64,000 nucleotides of DNA. It comes from Ustilaginoidea virens. Lineage: Eukaryota; Ascomycota; Sordariomycetes; Hypocreales; Clavicipitaceae. A program made the translations under genes and the position numbers. Below are positions 52,276-62,449 of this stretch, piece by piece; within the stretch, counting starts at the first letter, position 1, and each line of letters starts with the position of its first letter. The stretch is from positions 2,728,001 to 2,792,000 of the forward strand of contig NC_057320.1 in the NCBI RefSeq assembly GCF_000687475.1, read 5' to 3'. The notes beneath the pieces are model-generated. The model had not been told where the DNA came from. It worked only from the letters and a program-made list of their open reading frames with translations, and ran no database searches.

Positions 52276-53711
52276 TCACGCCAAAGCCCCTCCCGGAGAG
52301 TTTTCACTCATGGAAATGTCGCCCGACGGATTGTGATTCACCATGTGTTCTTGATGGTCCGCTTGTTGTTCGACCAGACCTTCTGGCGTCCGCAGAAACT
52401 CGTCGTATTCTGCAATCCGTACGCCCAATTCCTTGACCGCGGCTTCAATCCTAGCTAGGTGCCAATCATTTTTTGACAGCATGACCATGTCCGCCAAGGC
52501 ATGACTCACCATACGCCTAGCGGGGTCAACCAAGCTCCATTGCGCGAGATATGCCTGTAACGGTCCCAAGATCGAGGGTCCAGATGGTGGCAAGGCTGAA
52601 GGCTGCTGGAAACTAGTCACCGACTGTCTCGCGGTCGCCGGCAAGGGTTGAGGAAACAGCGCTGCATGCGGATTATTGGTCTCTGAAAGGGCAGCGCGTA
52701 AGTTTCATTTGGACAGAATCATCGCATCAATTGTACGAGGCGCACACGGAAACACAAAGAGGACATACCACGAAACGTGCATCTCGAACCGCTGGCGTTG
52801 AACCAACAGTTGGTGCAGCTTCCACACATTTGGCCATCGTACACTACACATTGAGTCCATGGCCCATGGCCTTTACGACAGTTTTTGCATGGCTCGGAGG
52901 CAATCTCGCCGGTAACGTGAGCCAACAAAGCCTCGACGTTGCTACGCCTCTCAATGTTCAACTTCTGCTCGCGCCGCCGCTGCGTAGGTTCTCTGCGCGC
53001 AGCTTCCCCGGCAAGCTTCTTGCAGAGGGTGCTGTCAATCTTCACCGAGGGGTAAACCCGCATGATAATGTCAGCAGCCGTCTGGCCCGGTGACGCATGG
53101 TCTACTTTCACCGACTCATCTGGATTCTCCATGGAGCCCACTGAGGGAGAGCTGGCGTTGCATGGGACATGGTGCTGATGCTGATGCTGATGCTGATGCT
53201 GATGCTGATCATGTTCATCATATCTCTCTGGAGTTGCAAAATTGCCTTGGAACGAGGTTGAAAGGCCGGACAGAGAGTTTGGGTCGTTGTTCAGACCGCC
53301 AGCGGCTGTCAGATGCATAGAACTGTCCAGATGACTGGTCCGGTCAGCAACAGATGGCCCTAGCTGCGATCCATCTCCCGCGATGCCCGAATGAACTTGC
53401 TGAGCATAATGCTCCAGTTGATCATGAGCAGTGGTTGATAGTGACGTGTGGCGACTGCCACGACGACGGACTGTGTTAGGTTTCGAGACTCTGCCCGCCT
53501 TTCCTCTCGAGGGCATGGCTCTTGCCCCCCCCGACAACAGACCCAGCTGCAAAAGCTCTGGCTGTATGGATGCGGATAGATCAGCCAGATCGGATGGGTA
53601 TTGATACGGAGCTGCTGTAACAGCTGCGGGCAGCTGGCCCATGTTGGCGGCGTTGACCTGGAAGCAGTCGGCGTTTTGGGACCTGTCGCGGCAGGTCCAA
53701 CGACCATCCAT
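52276..53711 (-). CDS. DUF3716 cysteine-rich protein (putative nuclear regulator)
   Basis: Two exons on the minus strand: 53711-52769 and 52682-52276, 449 residues, with an 86-nt intron (52768-52683, GTATGT to TTTCAG). The recognisable element is a cysteine cluster at about 285-315: EPCKNCRKGHGPWTQC followed by CGSCTNCWFNASGSRC. This is the DUF3716 signature found in many fungal proteins, and its Cys spacing suggests metal binding. A basic segment (RREQKLNIERRS) precedes it. The N-terminal half is disordered and carries a His-Gln dipeptide run from a TGATGC microsatellite (53171-53208). The region after the Cys cluster contains a helix around NDWHLARIEAAVKEL. Such proteins are often called transcription regulators by analogy, without biochemical proof. 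Start ATG 53711 is the first in the frame. Confidence 0.85.
53171..53208 (-). repeat. TGATGC repeat encoding a His-Gln run
   Basis: Six copies of a 6-bp unit, read on the minus strand as alternating CAT/CAG codons inside the DUF3716 gene. Confidence 0.93.
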
Positions 53712-54160
53712 GGTGGGCTCTGATTGGCCACTGTCTTGATGTCTGCCTACACGATCTTGCGAGAGAGTGACTCAGTAAAACATGCCAAGTGTTGAAGGAA
53801 AAGCATGCAGAACATAAGAAGATACAGTCCAGTTCTATGCTGATGTTTGACCGAAACGAAGAATAGAGGAGATTGGGTGATTTGAGTGAATCGCGCGAGA
53901 GATGCTGTTTGTTTGGGACGAGATGGAGTCATGGACCCTGGTGGCCTGAGGCTCGAGAAATGAACTTCCCATTGTAGAAGCCGCAACTCACTTCCTTCTC
54001 ACTTTTATCATTTCCATACCTCTAGGTAGAGATGGGAGGTAGGTACCTTGGGTACCTGGTAGGAGGTAGCCAACACACCAGACGTGCACGCGTTCCCACA
54101 GGAGAAGCACGCAGCGTGCACTTTCGAGTCTCATGCTCGGCTTTCTCTCCTCCTCAAGTT
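53712..54160. other. Short intergenic region
   Basis: Lies between two minus-strand genes, so it holds the DUF3716 promoter and CDC123 3' end. One GGTACC cluster is at 54022-54066. No gene is seen. Confidence 0.6.
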
Positions 54161-55399
54161 CTAGCCGTGACTGACCTGCTGGTCCCATAAGCCACCAGCT
54201 CTGCCCTCGGTGATTTCTTTCCATTGCTGAGCAAACTCCCGAAGCCCTCCCTCACCGGCCATGCTGGCGTCGACCACTTCTTTGGGCAGCTTGTGAGCCG
54301 AGTACTGAGGAGTGCTGAAATTAAAGGCCGCAGGATCATCCTTGTCAATGAGTCGAAGCTCTGGTACTGTTTCAGCAGTGTGTGCATCAGCTTCTGCATC
54401 GTCGGCCCCAGTCTCATCGCCGCTGAGGCTGGCAAAATCGTCTGCTGCAGCGGAACCGTAGAGAGGGCTTTCGACTTTTGCGTCGACAAGTTCTTGCCAA
54501 GAGAATAGCAAGGTATCGGTTCGAGGAGCCCAAGGGTTAATGTCCATCAGACGAACCCTGCCCAGTCCGTCATCCGCTACAGGATCTTCGGGTATGTAAA
54601 CATCAAAAGTAAAACTCGCGTCAGGAAAAGTGTGCCTCAGTTTTTCTTTGAAAAACGTCTGGATTCTCTTCCTCAGCTGAGGCCGAAGCTCGTTCAGGAA
54701 AGCGTAGTAGTTCAAGTCTCGTTGAGTGATGCCAATGAGTGACCGATGCTTGACGAAGCAGCGAAATTCCAACGCAACATGTGGATTGAAAAAGGGTCTC
54801 AAGACCAGAACGGGAGTGAATGGCCGAGTGGGGGACGCCGGGGTGCAGTCGTCAAAGGCGTGATCAAGATCATGGGAGATGAAGGACGACGATTTCAAAA
54901 GCAGATAGACATCGTTTGGCGACGTACACTTGAGTGTGTTTTGATGCGGCGACACCCACTTGGCATCTTTGGGCGCGGACCAGTTGAGCTTGGGAGCAAC
55001 TGCGCCCCCGAGCTCGCTAATGGCGATTTTGATCTCGTTGTGTGCTTCAGGAAACCGCCTGTTTGGGGGCAAGCGAGGCGCTTCATCCTCCTCTTCCTCG
55101 TCAGACGAACCGTCATGTGGCTTTGGTCTTGAATTGCCGACTGCGGCAGACGAATGCCACTCTGGGTCAGCTGGGGCCACAGTAGCGTCTTCGTCAGCCA
55201 GCAATATTCCGTCTTCCTGAAGGTAGGCGACGAATGAAGGAGGAAGGCGTATGATTTTCGACTTGAGACATGAGCTGCGGTACTTTGGAAACCATGCGTC
55301 GTAGGAGCAGTTCTGAATGTGGTCCTTGGAGACGGGAGGAAACTTGAGCTCCCCGCCAACATGCGCAGCTGCGCTCGGACCGGGAGGCAGGTGAGGCAT
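54161..55399 (-). CDS. CDC123: Cell division cycle protein Cdc123 (eIF2 assembly factor)
   Basis: A single exon of 412 residues from ATG 55399, starting MPHLPPGPS. The D123 domain shows FPPVSKDHIQNCSYDAWFP (residues near 22-40), then LVLRPFFNPHVALEFRCFVK and VRLMDINPWAPRTD, the ATP-grasp motifs that bind ATP-Mg. Cdc123 promotes assembly of the eIF2 heterotrimer by binding eIF2gamma and is essential in yeast. The linker DEEEEDEAP and the C-terminal Glu/Asp-rich segments are typical. Upstream, a TTTCCAG acceptor-like sequence at 55407-55413 (minus strand) hints at a leader intron or a small upstream exon; I cannot resolve which. The gene is divergent from CWC21, 389 bp away. Confidence 0.95.
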   Translation of the reverse strand: MPHLPPGPSAAAHVGGELKFPPVSKDHIQNCSYDAWFPKYRSSCLKSKIIRLPPSFVAYLQEDGILLADEDATVAPADPEWHSSAAVGNSRPKPHDGSSDEEEEDEAPRLPPNRRFPEAHNEIKIAISELGGAVAPKLNWSAPKDAKWVSPHQNTLKCTSPNDVYLLLKSSSFISHDLDHAFDDCTPASPTRPFTPVLVLRPFFNPHVALEFRCFVKHRSLIGITQRDLNYYAFLNELRPQLRKRIQTFFKEKLRHTFPDASFTFDVYIPEDPVADDGLGRVRLMDINPWAPRTDTLLFSWQELVDAKVESPLYGSAAADDFASLSGDETGADDAEADAHTAETVPELRLIDKDDPAAFNFSTPQYSAHKLPKEVVDASMAGEGGLREFAQQWKEITEGRAGGLWDQQVSHG

Positions 55400-55788
55400 G
55401 GCCACTTGTGCGCCTGGAAACAAGGTAGGAAGTGCGGGATGAATCAGAAACAGAAGAGGGACGGGATGGATGAAATCGACGAGCGTTGCCTTGATGGATG
55501 AATTAGGTACGCAGTCACAGAGTTCTGGATACAGTAGTGTTTATGTGATGGGTTCTGCCATTCGTCACAACCCCCACCGCCTGCCTAAAAGGCCACTCGG
55601 AGGGGGCTTACTTTCCGTGCTTGCTCCTTCCTGCCTAGTGCCTACCTCAGGTACGTACGTAAACTGGCGTCTACAAAGTACTACGGAGGAGTATTGATTT
55701 GATCCATCATACCTTGGACTTCCTCCAAAAAAGGTGGCGGCCGATAGAAGGGAGATATCGACTGTATGCACAGGCAATCAATCGAACC
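55400..55788. promoter_or_regulatory. Shared promoter region of CDC123 and CWC21
   Basis: 389 bp between divergent start codons. It contains a GTACGTACG sequence (55651-55659) and a CTACGGAGGAGTA motif variant (55681-55693). No specific factor site is assigned. The role as a bidirectional promoter is inferred from geometry only. Confidence 0.5.
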
Positions 55789-56352
55789 ATGTCAGAGAAC
55801 GTTGGGCTGTCCACACCCCGAGGTAGCGGAACTTCGGGCTACGTGCAGCGCAATCTCGCCCACTTGAAACCCCGAGATCACGGAGCGCCATATCCCCAAG
55901 ATCGTGACAGCTTACGGCACAAGCAGCGACAGCCCGACAAGGGTATACTAGAACATGATCGCAAACGACAGATTGAAGTCAAGGTGTTCGAGCTGAGAGA
56001 TAAGTTGGAGGAAGAGGAGTCAGTGACGGACCAGTCGTGCTGAGCTTGCTTGCCATTGGCGCATCCACTGACGCAGTTACTCAGAGTCGATGAGGAAGAA
56101 ATTGATAGGCGCTGCGACGAACTGCGCGATAGGCTTCACGCTGAGAAAGACTCCGGGAAAAAGGGTTCCGGATCGCAAAGAGCATTTAAAGAACATCAAG
56201 TACACGAGATGGCCGACGCCAAGATTAAGGAAAGCGAGCGGCTGCGAAGGGCTCTCAAAATCAGTTCCGATTATGAAGAGGGTAGCCATTGGAGGAGGCA
56301 GGAGGAGAGACTTGGTGCCGCTGTTGAAAAAGGGGCCGACAACGAGAAGTGA
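55789..56352 (+). CDS. CWC21: Pre-mRNA splicing factor Cwc21
   Basis: Two exons: 55789-56018 and 56085-56352, 165 residues; the intron is 66 nt (GTCAGT donor, ACTGAC branch point, CTCAG acceptor). The protein begins MSENVGLSTPRGSGTSGYVQ, the invariant start of Cwc21/SRRM2-type proteins, which crosslinks to Prp8 and sits near the 5' splice site in the activated spliceosome. The cwf21 helix follows around VKVFELRDKLEEE and continues across the splice junction as VDEEEIDRRCDELRDRL. The C-terminal part keeps the fungal pattern HQVHEMADAKIKESERLRR and SDYEEGSHWRRQEERL. The gene itself needs splicing. The reading frame is open upstream to 55699, but ATG 55789 matches the family start. Confidence 0.95.
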
Positions 56353-57438
56353 ACAACGACACGAGACTGGAGAAGCTGGGTTCCTGGAGCAAATACAGTA
56401 GTATACGCACTCCAAAAACCTGCGCAAGACCTGGTACTGGCACTCCGGGAGTCTATTGCTTTGGATGCGAAAAATTGTCAGAAACAAGTCGCGAAACGGG
56501 CCTCAGGCCCAACCGTCGAACGGAGCAAGGCAACAAGAAGAAAACTTGTCGTCTTATCAAGACTGAATGGAATGGCTTGGCCGTGTTGTACACGACGGAG
56601 AGTATCTGCCACGAGTCAGATATCCAGGTTAACATGAGCAATACTTGTTTTATAGCGCAAATACGACTGATGATGGGACAGATGCCAGGTAACCCGGTCG
56701 AGGCAAAACTACAAGGAGGCGAACTGGAGGCGAACTGGGGGCGAGTAGGCGCTTTTCTGTGCAAATGCCTAGCATTCGATGGGGACTGAAACCCCTAAGA
56801 CGACCACGTTTAATGACCGCTTGGCTCGTCAGATGTGATTCGCTCACGATGGAACGGGAAAGGCAAACGCGGGAATGGCCGGGGTCACAGAACTGCGCTG
56901 CAAACGAAATTAAATCATGGGATATGAATTCCTGCTGTGAGCTGCGTCGTGCCTTGTTATTTTTGGTTACTAGCATGGCAGCTTTGGATTCTTGGGGGGT
57001 TTACTCGGAAAATACTTTAATCGACGATGCAAGACATGCAGAAGAAGACGCGGACAGAGAGGCTGCCGCACGGAGGCGCCAAGACTATTTTCCTCACGTT
57101 TCTTCCGATTTCACCGTGCTGGACACCGTGCTGGACACCGTGCTGGACATCGTGCTTTCCTCAGGACGTACACAGGTACCTTCCCCACCTCGTCGGGACT
57201 CTTTCCGTTGCCAGCCCACTCCTGGCCTGGACCTCTTGGTTGTCGTCTGGTCACAAGTGCAAGTTCAACCACCAGGTAGGAAGGTATGCTGGACCAACGT
57301 CTACGGGCGCGAAGCTCGAGGAAAAACACATTGACATCAATATTTCCAGAGCTTGCGGGCATACTGGACGAGAAGTCTTGTCTGCATCCCGTACAGAATA
57401 ACTCATAACATCCAATCACAGCATCGTTTTTGGTCGAA
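56353..57438. other. Intergenic region between CWC21 and USE1
   Basis: No supportable gene, although frames of 146 and 191 codons occur. It holds a 12-bp repeat, ACCGTGCTGGAC x3 plus a partial copy (57114-57154). Confidence 0.55.
57114..57154 (+). repeat. ACCGTGCTGGAC 12-bp repeat
   Basis: Three near-exact tandem copies and a variant fourth (ATCGTGCT). Confidence 0.9.
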
Positions 57439-58704
57439 ATGGCTCGGCTGGCGCAGGAGACAGCTCTGCCAGAAGACGTGGCCGCGTCTCGGTCGGACGA
57501 GGCCGAGCTGGTAAATTTGACTCGGCTGTTGATCAGCTTACAGCGCAATATTCTACATCCCACTTTGGAGCAGGAGCGGCGACTGAGAGTGAGCGAGCTC
57601 GAGAGGACCAAGGTGGAAAGGGTAGGGACTGAGCAAAGCAAAAGCCAAGACTAAGCCAAAAGATGCGCTGCTTCGTCGCGAAACTGCCAGCCAGCTGACG
57701 CAGAGCATTTGCCCTCTAGATTCTGGAGTATGCCCGCTCGGTCCTCACAAAGCTCGAGCAAGATGCCTTGCAGGTCCAGGCGCCGACCAAAAGGGCAAAG
57801 ATCCAGAGCCTCTTGAACGAGAACCGTGACAGGCTCGAGAGCCTGCTCGACCGCTTGCAGGATTTCCGACACGTAAGAAGACCCTGACAGACCGTGTGTT
57901 GCCCGAGTAACTCCCGCGAAGGGGGGGGGGGGGGGAAATGACTAAATAAGAAGCCCGCCGCAGATGGCCGTTGATGACGACGGCAGCTCGGATGGAGAAG
58001 ATGTCCTCGAGCATGTTATTCCAACGCCCAGTGAAAGCATCGACTCCGACCCCCCGGCAGCTCAAGACGAAGGCGAAGAATCGAAAACGAGAGCAGAACA
58101 AGTCTCATCTTGCCGTACCGGAGCGCCTTTGCCCGAGCAGTCGGCCGTAGAAGCTACGCCCACGCTGGAACCTCACGGCTCATCTCAACAGCCTGCTGGG
58201 CCCATCGACACAACCACATGCCCGTCACCGGCAACACAAACCACCCAAGCCGTACGATTACGATCCAGACAAGCCGCGCAGCCGTCAAGCTCAACGCCGG
58301 ACCCTGTGTCACATTCTACCGCTCGCGCCGCCCTTTTCGCAAACAGGAGCAACTCCGTCGGCCCCCGGACATCCAACGCCACAGCGGAAGCCATTCTCGA
58401 CCAGCAGAGAGCCGAGCAGGACTTTTTGTCCGAATCCATTCTCAAAATGGCCGGCGCATTGAAAGAGAGCTCCCAAAAGTTCTCCACGACACTGGATGCC
58501 GACAAGGATGTGCTGGAAAAGGCCGGGGAGGGCATATCCAAGACGGAGCAGAGCATGGAAGCAGCAAGAGGCAGGATGGGCACGTTGCGGAAGATGACGG
58601 AGGGAAAAGGCTGGTGGGGGCGCATGATGCTGTTTGCCTGGGTATACGGCCTCATGTTTGGATTGATCTTGTTGGTTTTCGTGATGCCCAAGTTACGATT
58701 TTAG
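57439..58704 (+). CDS. USE1: SNARE protein Use1 (ER retrograde trafficking)
   Basis: Three exons: 57439-57621, 57720-57872 and 57964-58704, 358 residues. Both introns are phase 0 (98 and 91 nt; CTGAC and CTAAA branch points). The N-terminal region reads ELVNLTRLLISLQRNILHP, then KVER|ILEYARSVLTKLEQDAL, the conserved Use1 helical domain. A disordered, Ser/Thr/Pro-rich linker fills exon 3. The C-terminal third has the SNARE-like coil (ILKMAGALKESSQKFSTTL then ADKDVLEKAGEGISKTEQS) followed by a single membrane anchor (about 333-354, WVYGLMFGLILLV core) ending PKLRF. Use1 is the Qc-type SNARE of the ER in the Sec20-Ufe1-Use1 complex for COPI vesicle fusion. Exon 3 starts exactly at an ATG, so a truncated product could be mispredicted there. 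Confidence 0.94.
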
Positions 58705-59320
58705 CTTGCACTTGGGGGCTTTTTGCAGGGGCAGGCTTCTTGGGCCGTCCAGCAAGCCATCCATTCCACAGCGATTCTTGAGACACGGCGAATGCATTTT
58801 TCTCTTTTCTCTTCTCTCTCTCTTCTCTCTCTCTCTTTATTTTGTTTTATTTTGGATTTTTTTTTCTGTGTACGGGTGCAAGGCGTGTAAGCCTCGACAC
58901 GATGATGGCCACCTGCCAAAGTCCTTTCATTACTTTTGTTAGACTTGGGGTGCGCAGGCGTACGAAGCAAGCATGCGGATGGAAACCTCGAGTTCAACCA
59001 ACTGCATGCCATTCAGAACAACCCAAGATAGGCAAGGCCAGTCGAACCAAATGGCAGCAAATACCCGCTCTTCTAATCCAAGCACCGACCCGTTTCGTTT
59101 CACCTTGGATTCGCAAGCGCTGTAACGGCGGCTAGGACATCGGTCACACTCAAACTTGGGAATTGCCGCCGAGAAGGACATGCGACGATTAATTAATTAA
59201 CTAATTTATTTATTCATTTGTATCTTGATTTCCCCTTGCTATCCCCCCCCCCCCCCCCCCCCTTTTCTTTCTATTTTCCTGCCTGGGCCTGGGCACCCGT
59301 CTGCATAGCCGCACAAGCCG
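58705..59320. other. Convergent intergenic region
   Basis: Lies between USE1 and the small secreted protein gene. TCTC repeats (58800-58836), a T-run near 58855-58865 and a C-run (59244-59262) are present. No gene is seen. Confidence 0.6.
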
Positions 59321-59713
59321 CTAATTTTCTTTCCGGCTTGCCTTGCACAAGTGTTCCAAGGCATCGCCGAGAGACTGCACGCTGTCCCAGGAGCTAGCGG
59401 AGTAGGGATGCGCATACGAGAGCAGCTTGTCCATCTGCGCTTTGTAGCGGCCGGCGTCGACCGAAACGCGCGGGCTCGCGCAGTGCTTGCACCAGTCCTC
59501 TCCGTTCTTGAGGAGCGTGTCGATCAAGCTGTATGGATTCACCCCTGGCGGCGGGAGACCCGGAACGGAGGGCTGCTTGTAAATGTCGCCCGCGTGCTTG
59601 ATCTGGATCAGCGTCGATGAGTAGCCGTTGCAGCGGTCGCTCGTGGCCCAGGCCAAGCTGAGGTGGACGAGAGCGGCGGCTGGGAGGAGCAAGCGGGCGG
59701 CGTTGATGAGCAT
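59321..59713 (-). CDS. Small secreted four-cysteine protein
   Basis: A single exon of 130 residues. The first 23 residues (MLINAARLLLPAAALVHLSLA then WA) form a clear signal peptide with a basic residue, a hydrophobic core and an AWA-like cleavage site. The mature part is about 107 residues with exactly four cysteines (28, 75, 78 and 123), including a CKHC pair, enough for two disulfides. There is a Pro-rich loop (VPGLPPPGVNP) and no membrane segment or GPI signal. I recognise no family. Small secreted cysteine-containing proteins of this size are often considered effector candidates in plant- or insect-associated fungi, but nothing here proves such a role. A TA dinucleotide run (59878-59910) lies about 165 bp upstream. 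Confidence 0.8.
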   Translation of the reverse strand: MLINAARLLLPAAALVHLSLAWATSDRCNGYSSTLIQIKHAGDIYKQPSVPGLPPPGVNPYSLIDTLLKNGEDWCKHCASPRVSVDAGRYKAQMDKLLSYAHPYSASSWDSVQSLGDALEHLCKASRKEN

Positions 59714-59874
59714 GCTGGTTGAAGCAGTTGCCTGGTGTTTGTTGAGAGTTTAAAGCGGTTTCCAAGGAGAGGATTTACAGGGAGAATGAGCCAAGGGGAG
59801 ACGAAAAGTTGAGTCGGTCTATAGCCAGGACGGGAGGAGTTTGTATCCATCGGAGGGAAGCGCGCTCGCTCGTG

Positions 59875-59913
<39 letters not shown>

Positions 59914-60387
59914 GCATCGTAGCATCTTGTCCGTGGCTCATCTAGGCTCCGGCACCAATGGACAGTAATTCTCCTCAGTAATCCTCGTCCGTGCCATTGT
60001 CACTGTGTTGGCTGTGGCGTGGAAATCTCGTATAGCCCGTCCGCCCGCCCCGGTTGACCTGTTCGGCCAAAGGGTCCATGCCCGCCACCTGCCGTCGGGC
60101 ATCCCGTCGGGCATCCTCGTTGGAAGCATCCCAACTTCGCAAGCCCCCAATGGCCGCTTCCTATGGGGTCCAAAATTCTCGTACGTCCCCAAGTCCACCC
60201 GGATAATGTTTGGCTCAACAACAAGTCGCCCAGGAGCAAGCCATTCGCCAAAGTCCCCCAAAGCCATCCCTCCACGACGGGGCCACGGGGCAAAAAAACT
60301 CAAATTAGAGGAGAAAATCATCAAATGTGTAAACCAAGTAGCGCAAACGCTGCTTTTTTTTTTTTTTTTTTTATTGGACGCGCATTC
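59714..60387. other. Intergenic region upstream of the secreted protein gene
   Basis: Promoter side of the secreted-protein gene and 3' side of the BRCT gene. It contains a TA run (59878-59910) and a T-run (60353-60372). No gene is supported. Confidence 0.6.
59878..59910. repeat. TA dinucleotide repeat in a promoter
   Basis: About 16 TA units, 165-197 bp upstream of the small secreted protein start. It could supply TATA-like elements or vary in length between isolates. Confidence 0.9.
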
Positions 60388-61814
60388 TTATTTCGGCAGG
60401 TGAGCTACGCCGTGTGCGTTGTCGCTCTTGTTGCCAGCACCAGCGGCGTCGCCAGACACGACGCCAGACACGACGCCAGACACGACGCCATCCTGCTCCG
60501 CGATGCCGACGCATTCCTGCTCGTCCTTGGCAGAGCTGCCCGAGGAATCGGCCTCTGGGTCGTTTGAGCCCGAGCCATGGCCGTCCCGCCCCCATGTTGC
60601 CGTCAATCCTCTCAGCGCGGCATTCAGCTCTCTGCAGTAGTAGTTGGAGAAGAGCGTTCGTCTCCCAACAGGCTTTCCGCCATCCTAGACGCAACGGCCC
60701 GAGAGGCAAAATGTCAGCAACTGCTTGGCACCCTGCTTGCGCATGCCGGTTCGCGGGGGAACGGTCCGACGAAGAAGCTCACCGGAGGGACGTAGTGGAA
60801 GAGGGAAGGCGGCGTCGTATTGAACCTAACCACCCTTTCTTCCCACATGATGCCCGTTTTGAGGTGGAAAAAGGCCATGAACTCGCTCATCTGGGAGCGC
60901 CATTTCGTCGCAAAGCTGCTGGGACGGTAGTACAGCGGCTGGGTGTCGCCTCGGTGCCGGAGCAGCTTTGCGGCAAACCAGTATAGATGCGGTTTTGCGT
61001 GGGATTCAAACAGCTGCCTTTGTAGTCAGATTGTGCCCAGCGTAGCAAGCGACCCGAGAGTACCCCAGTGCCCCCGGCACCCCGGCACCCCGGTGCGGAA
61101 ATGCAGCATGATATCTCTTGTTTCGGTTCTCTGGGGCGCAAACTCACATAGAGAAAGTACCTTTCCACCTGACGTGGATCCTCGCGGTTCCCGTGACGGG
61201 TCAACACGACCTTGTACTGGAAATTGTACCGGTCATAGTAGATGTGGAATTCGTCCAAACGGGGGTGAAGAGAATCAAGTCAGCGTTGTATGCCCGGGGG
61301 AGGGTGTGTGTGTGTATGTGTGTGTGTGTGTTGCTTCCAACAAGGAGCGAAACATGACATACTCGGGTCGACAAAGTTGTGCGCGGCCAGTCTCCTCGCG
61401 CGCGCTTGCTTCTTCAACGCCTTTCGAAACTCGTAGCTCGACTCGGGCTCTCGCCGCTCCTTTAGCCCCGTCGCGGAAAGCTCGTACCAGTCAAAATCGA
61501 CAATGTGCAGTTTCTTGCGCACCAGTCCTTCCTTGACTGTCAAGAAGGCCCGGTGAGCCGGGTCCCGCGAGGATGCGTAAAAAAAAAAAAAAACGGCAGG
61601 GGAACGAACCTCGCGGGACGCAAGTGTCGAATTGCTCCCGGGTGCAGAGGAGGTGGGTGACGTCTGGGCCAAAGTCCTCGGTGAAGCGGCCCCTCCTCGC
61701 TTCGGTCCATGACCTAAGCTGTGGGAGGGTGAAGCCTCTCGGTAAGGAGTCGGCTGCGGCTATGACGAGGCCCTTGAACACGGGCTTGGGGCACGAGAGG
61801 GATCGGTTGGCCAT
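60388..61814 (-). CDS. BRCT domain protein with WGR-like region
   Basis: Probable exons on the minus strand: 61814-61610, 61536-61363, about 61260-61148, 61013-60783 and 60684-60388, near 339 residues. An N-terminal BRCT domain spans VFKGLVIAAADSLP, DVTHLLCTREQF and, across intron 1, VPR|VKEGLVRKKLHIVDFDWY. The later part has FHIYYDRYNFQYKVVLTR, then ERYFLY|LFESHAKPHLYWFAAKL and FFHLKTGIMWEERV, ending near FHYVPP. This matches a fungal family that couples a BRCT to a WGR-like fold, as far as I recall. BRCT domains mediate phosphopeptide binding in DNA-damage pathways. The C-terminal tail has VVSG repeats from a 12-bp microsatellite (60457-60489). The join between exons 2 and 3 lacks any AG acceptor: between the GTATGT donor and the FHIYYD codons the only AG precedes an in-frame stop. 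Either an unusual splice, a sequence error or a mutation is present. Confidence 0.8.
60457..60489 (+). repeat. 12-bp repeat in the BRCT gene (codes VVSG)
   Basis: Three copies of a 12-bp unit containing CGACGCCAGACA, read on the minus strand as VVSG. Confidence 0.9.
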
Positions 61815-62449
61815 TGCGGGTGGGTGGCGATAGCACCGGGGCGAGGGTGATGATGATGATAAGGAGGAGGAGGAGGGGGAGAAAGGAAGAGGAAGAGGAG
61901 GAGGAGGAGGAGAAGGAGAAAGAGGAGAATAAAAAGGAGAAAGAAAAGCAAAAGGAGGAGGAGGAGGGGGAGAAAGGAAGAGGAAGAGGAGGAGGAGGAG
62001 GAGAAGGTGAAAGAGGAGAATAAAAAGGAGAAAGAAAAGCAAAAGGAGGAGCAGGAGGAGCAGGAGGAGGAGAAAGTGAGAAGAATCAGAGTGAAAAGAG
62101 CTTCTTGAGGTGGCTGTGTCTTTGCAAACGCTTCACCTTGATCCTGAGCGCCAGCCCGTGATGGGAAAACAGGCGGAGCAGCTGGTCGCCATCCCAAGCA
62201 AACCGCGAATCGTGGCATCACGCGGAACCAGGAAACCAGCCTGTTCCATCTCCAAGCTGGGCTGCAAGTGCTGTCGCATCGACGTCACCCCTGGAAGAAA
62301 TTTCTCGCTCGTCAGTCAGTCCAGTCCCCCCCCCCCCCCCTCAAAGAGTCCAGCTGCAGCCAAGAGACCAAAAACACTTCTTTATTTACCCGCCCTTGTT
62401 TTTATGTCGAGTCCATTTTCTCGTTGAGTACATACATCTGCCCTCCTTC
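61815..62449. other. Intergenic region between trpC and the BRCT gene
   Basis: Both flanking genes are on the minus strand. The left half is a purine-rich block with a tandem duplication (61866-62060). A C-run is present at 62329-62341. No gene is seen. Confidence 0.6.
61866..62060 (+). repeat. 91-bp tandem duplication, purine-rich
   Basis: A block beginning GAGGGGGAGAAAGGAAGAGG recurs 91 bp later with only one or two mismatches (GGAGAAAG versus GGTGAAAG). It sits about 50-250 bp upstream of the BRCT gene start. Short GGA repeats flank both copies. Confidence 0.9.

Noticed and set aside
56349..57334. Frames of 146 and 191 codons between CWC21 and USE1
   Set aside because: They overlap the CWC21 end or a 12-bp repeat, and show no recognisable motif.
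57964..58704. USE1 exon 3 as a stand-alone gene starting at its ATG
   Set aside because: An acceptor CAG directly precedes the ATG and the upstream exons encode the conserved Use1 helical region in phase.
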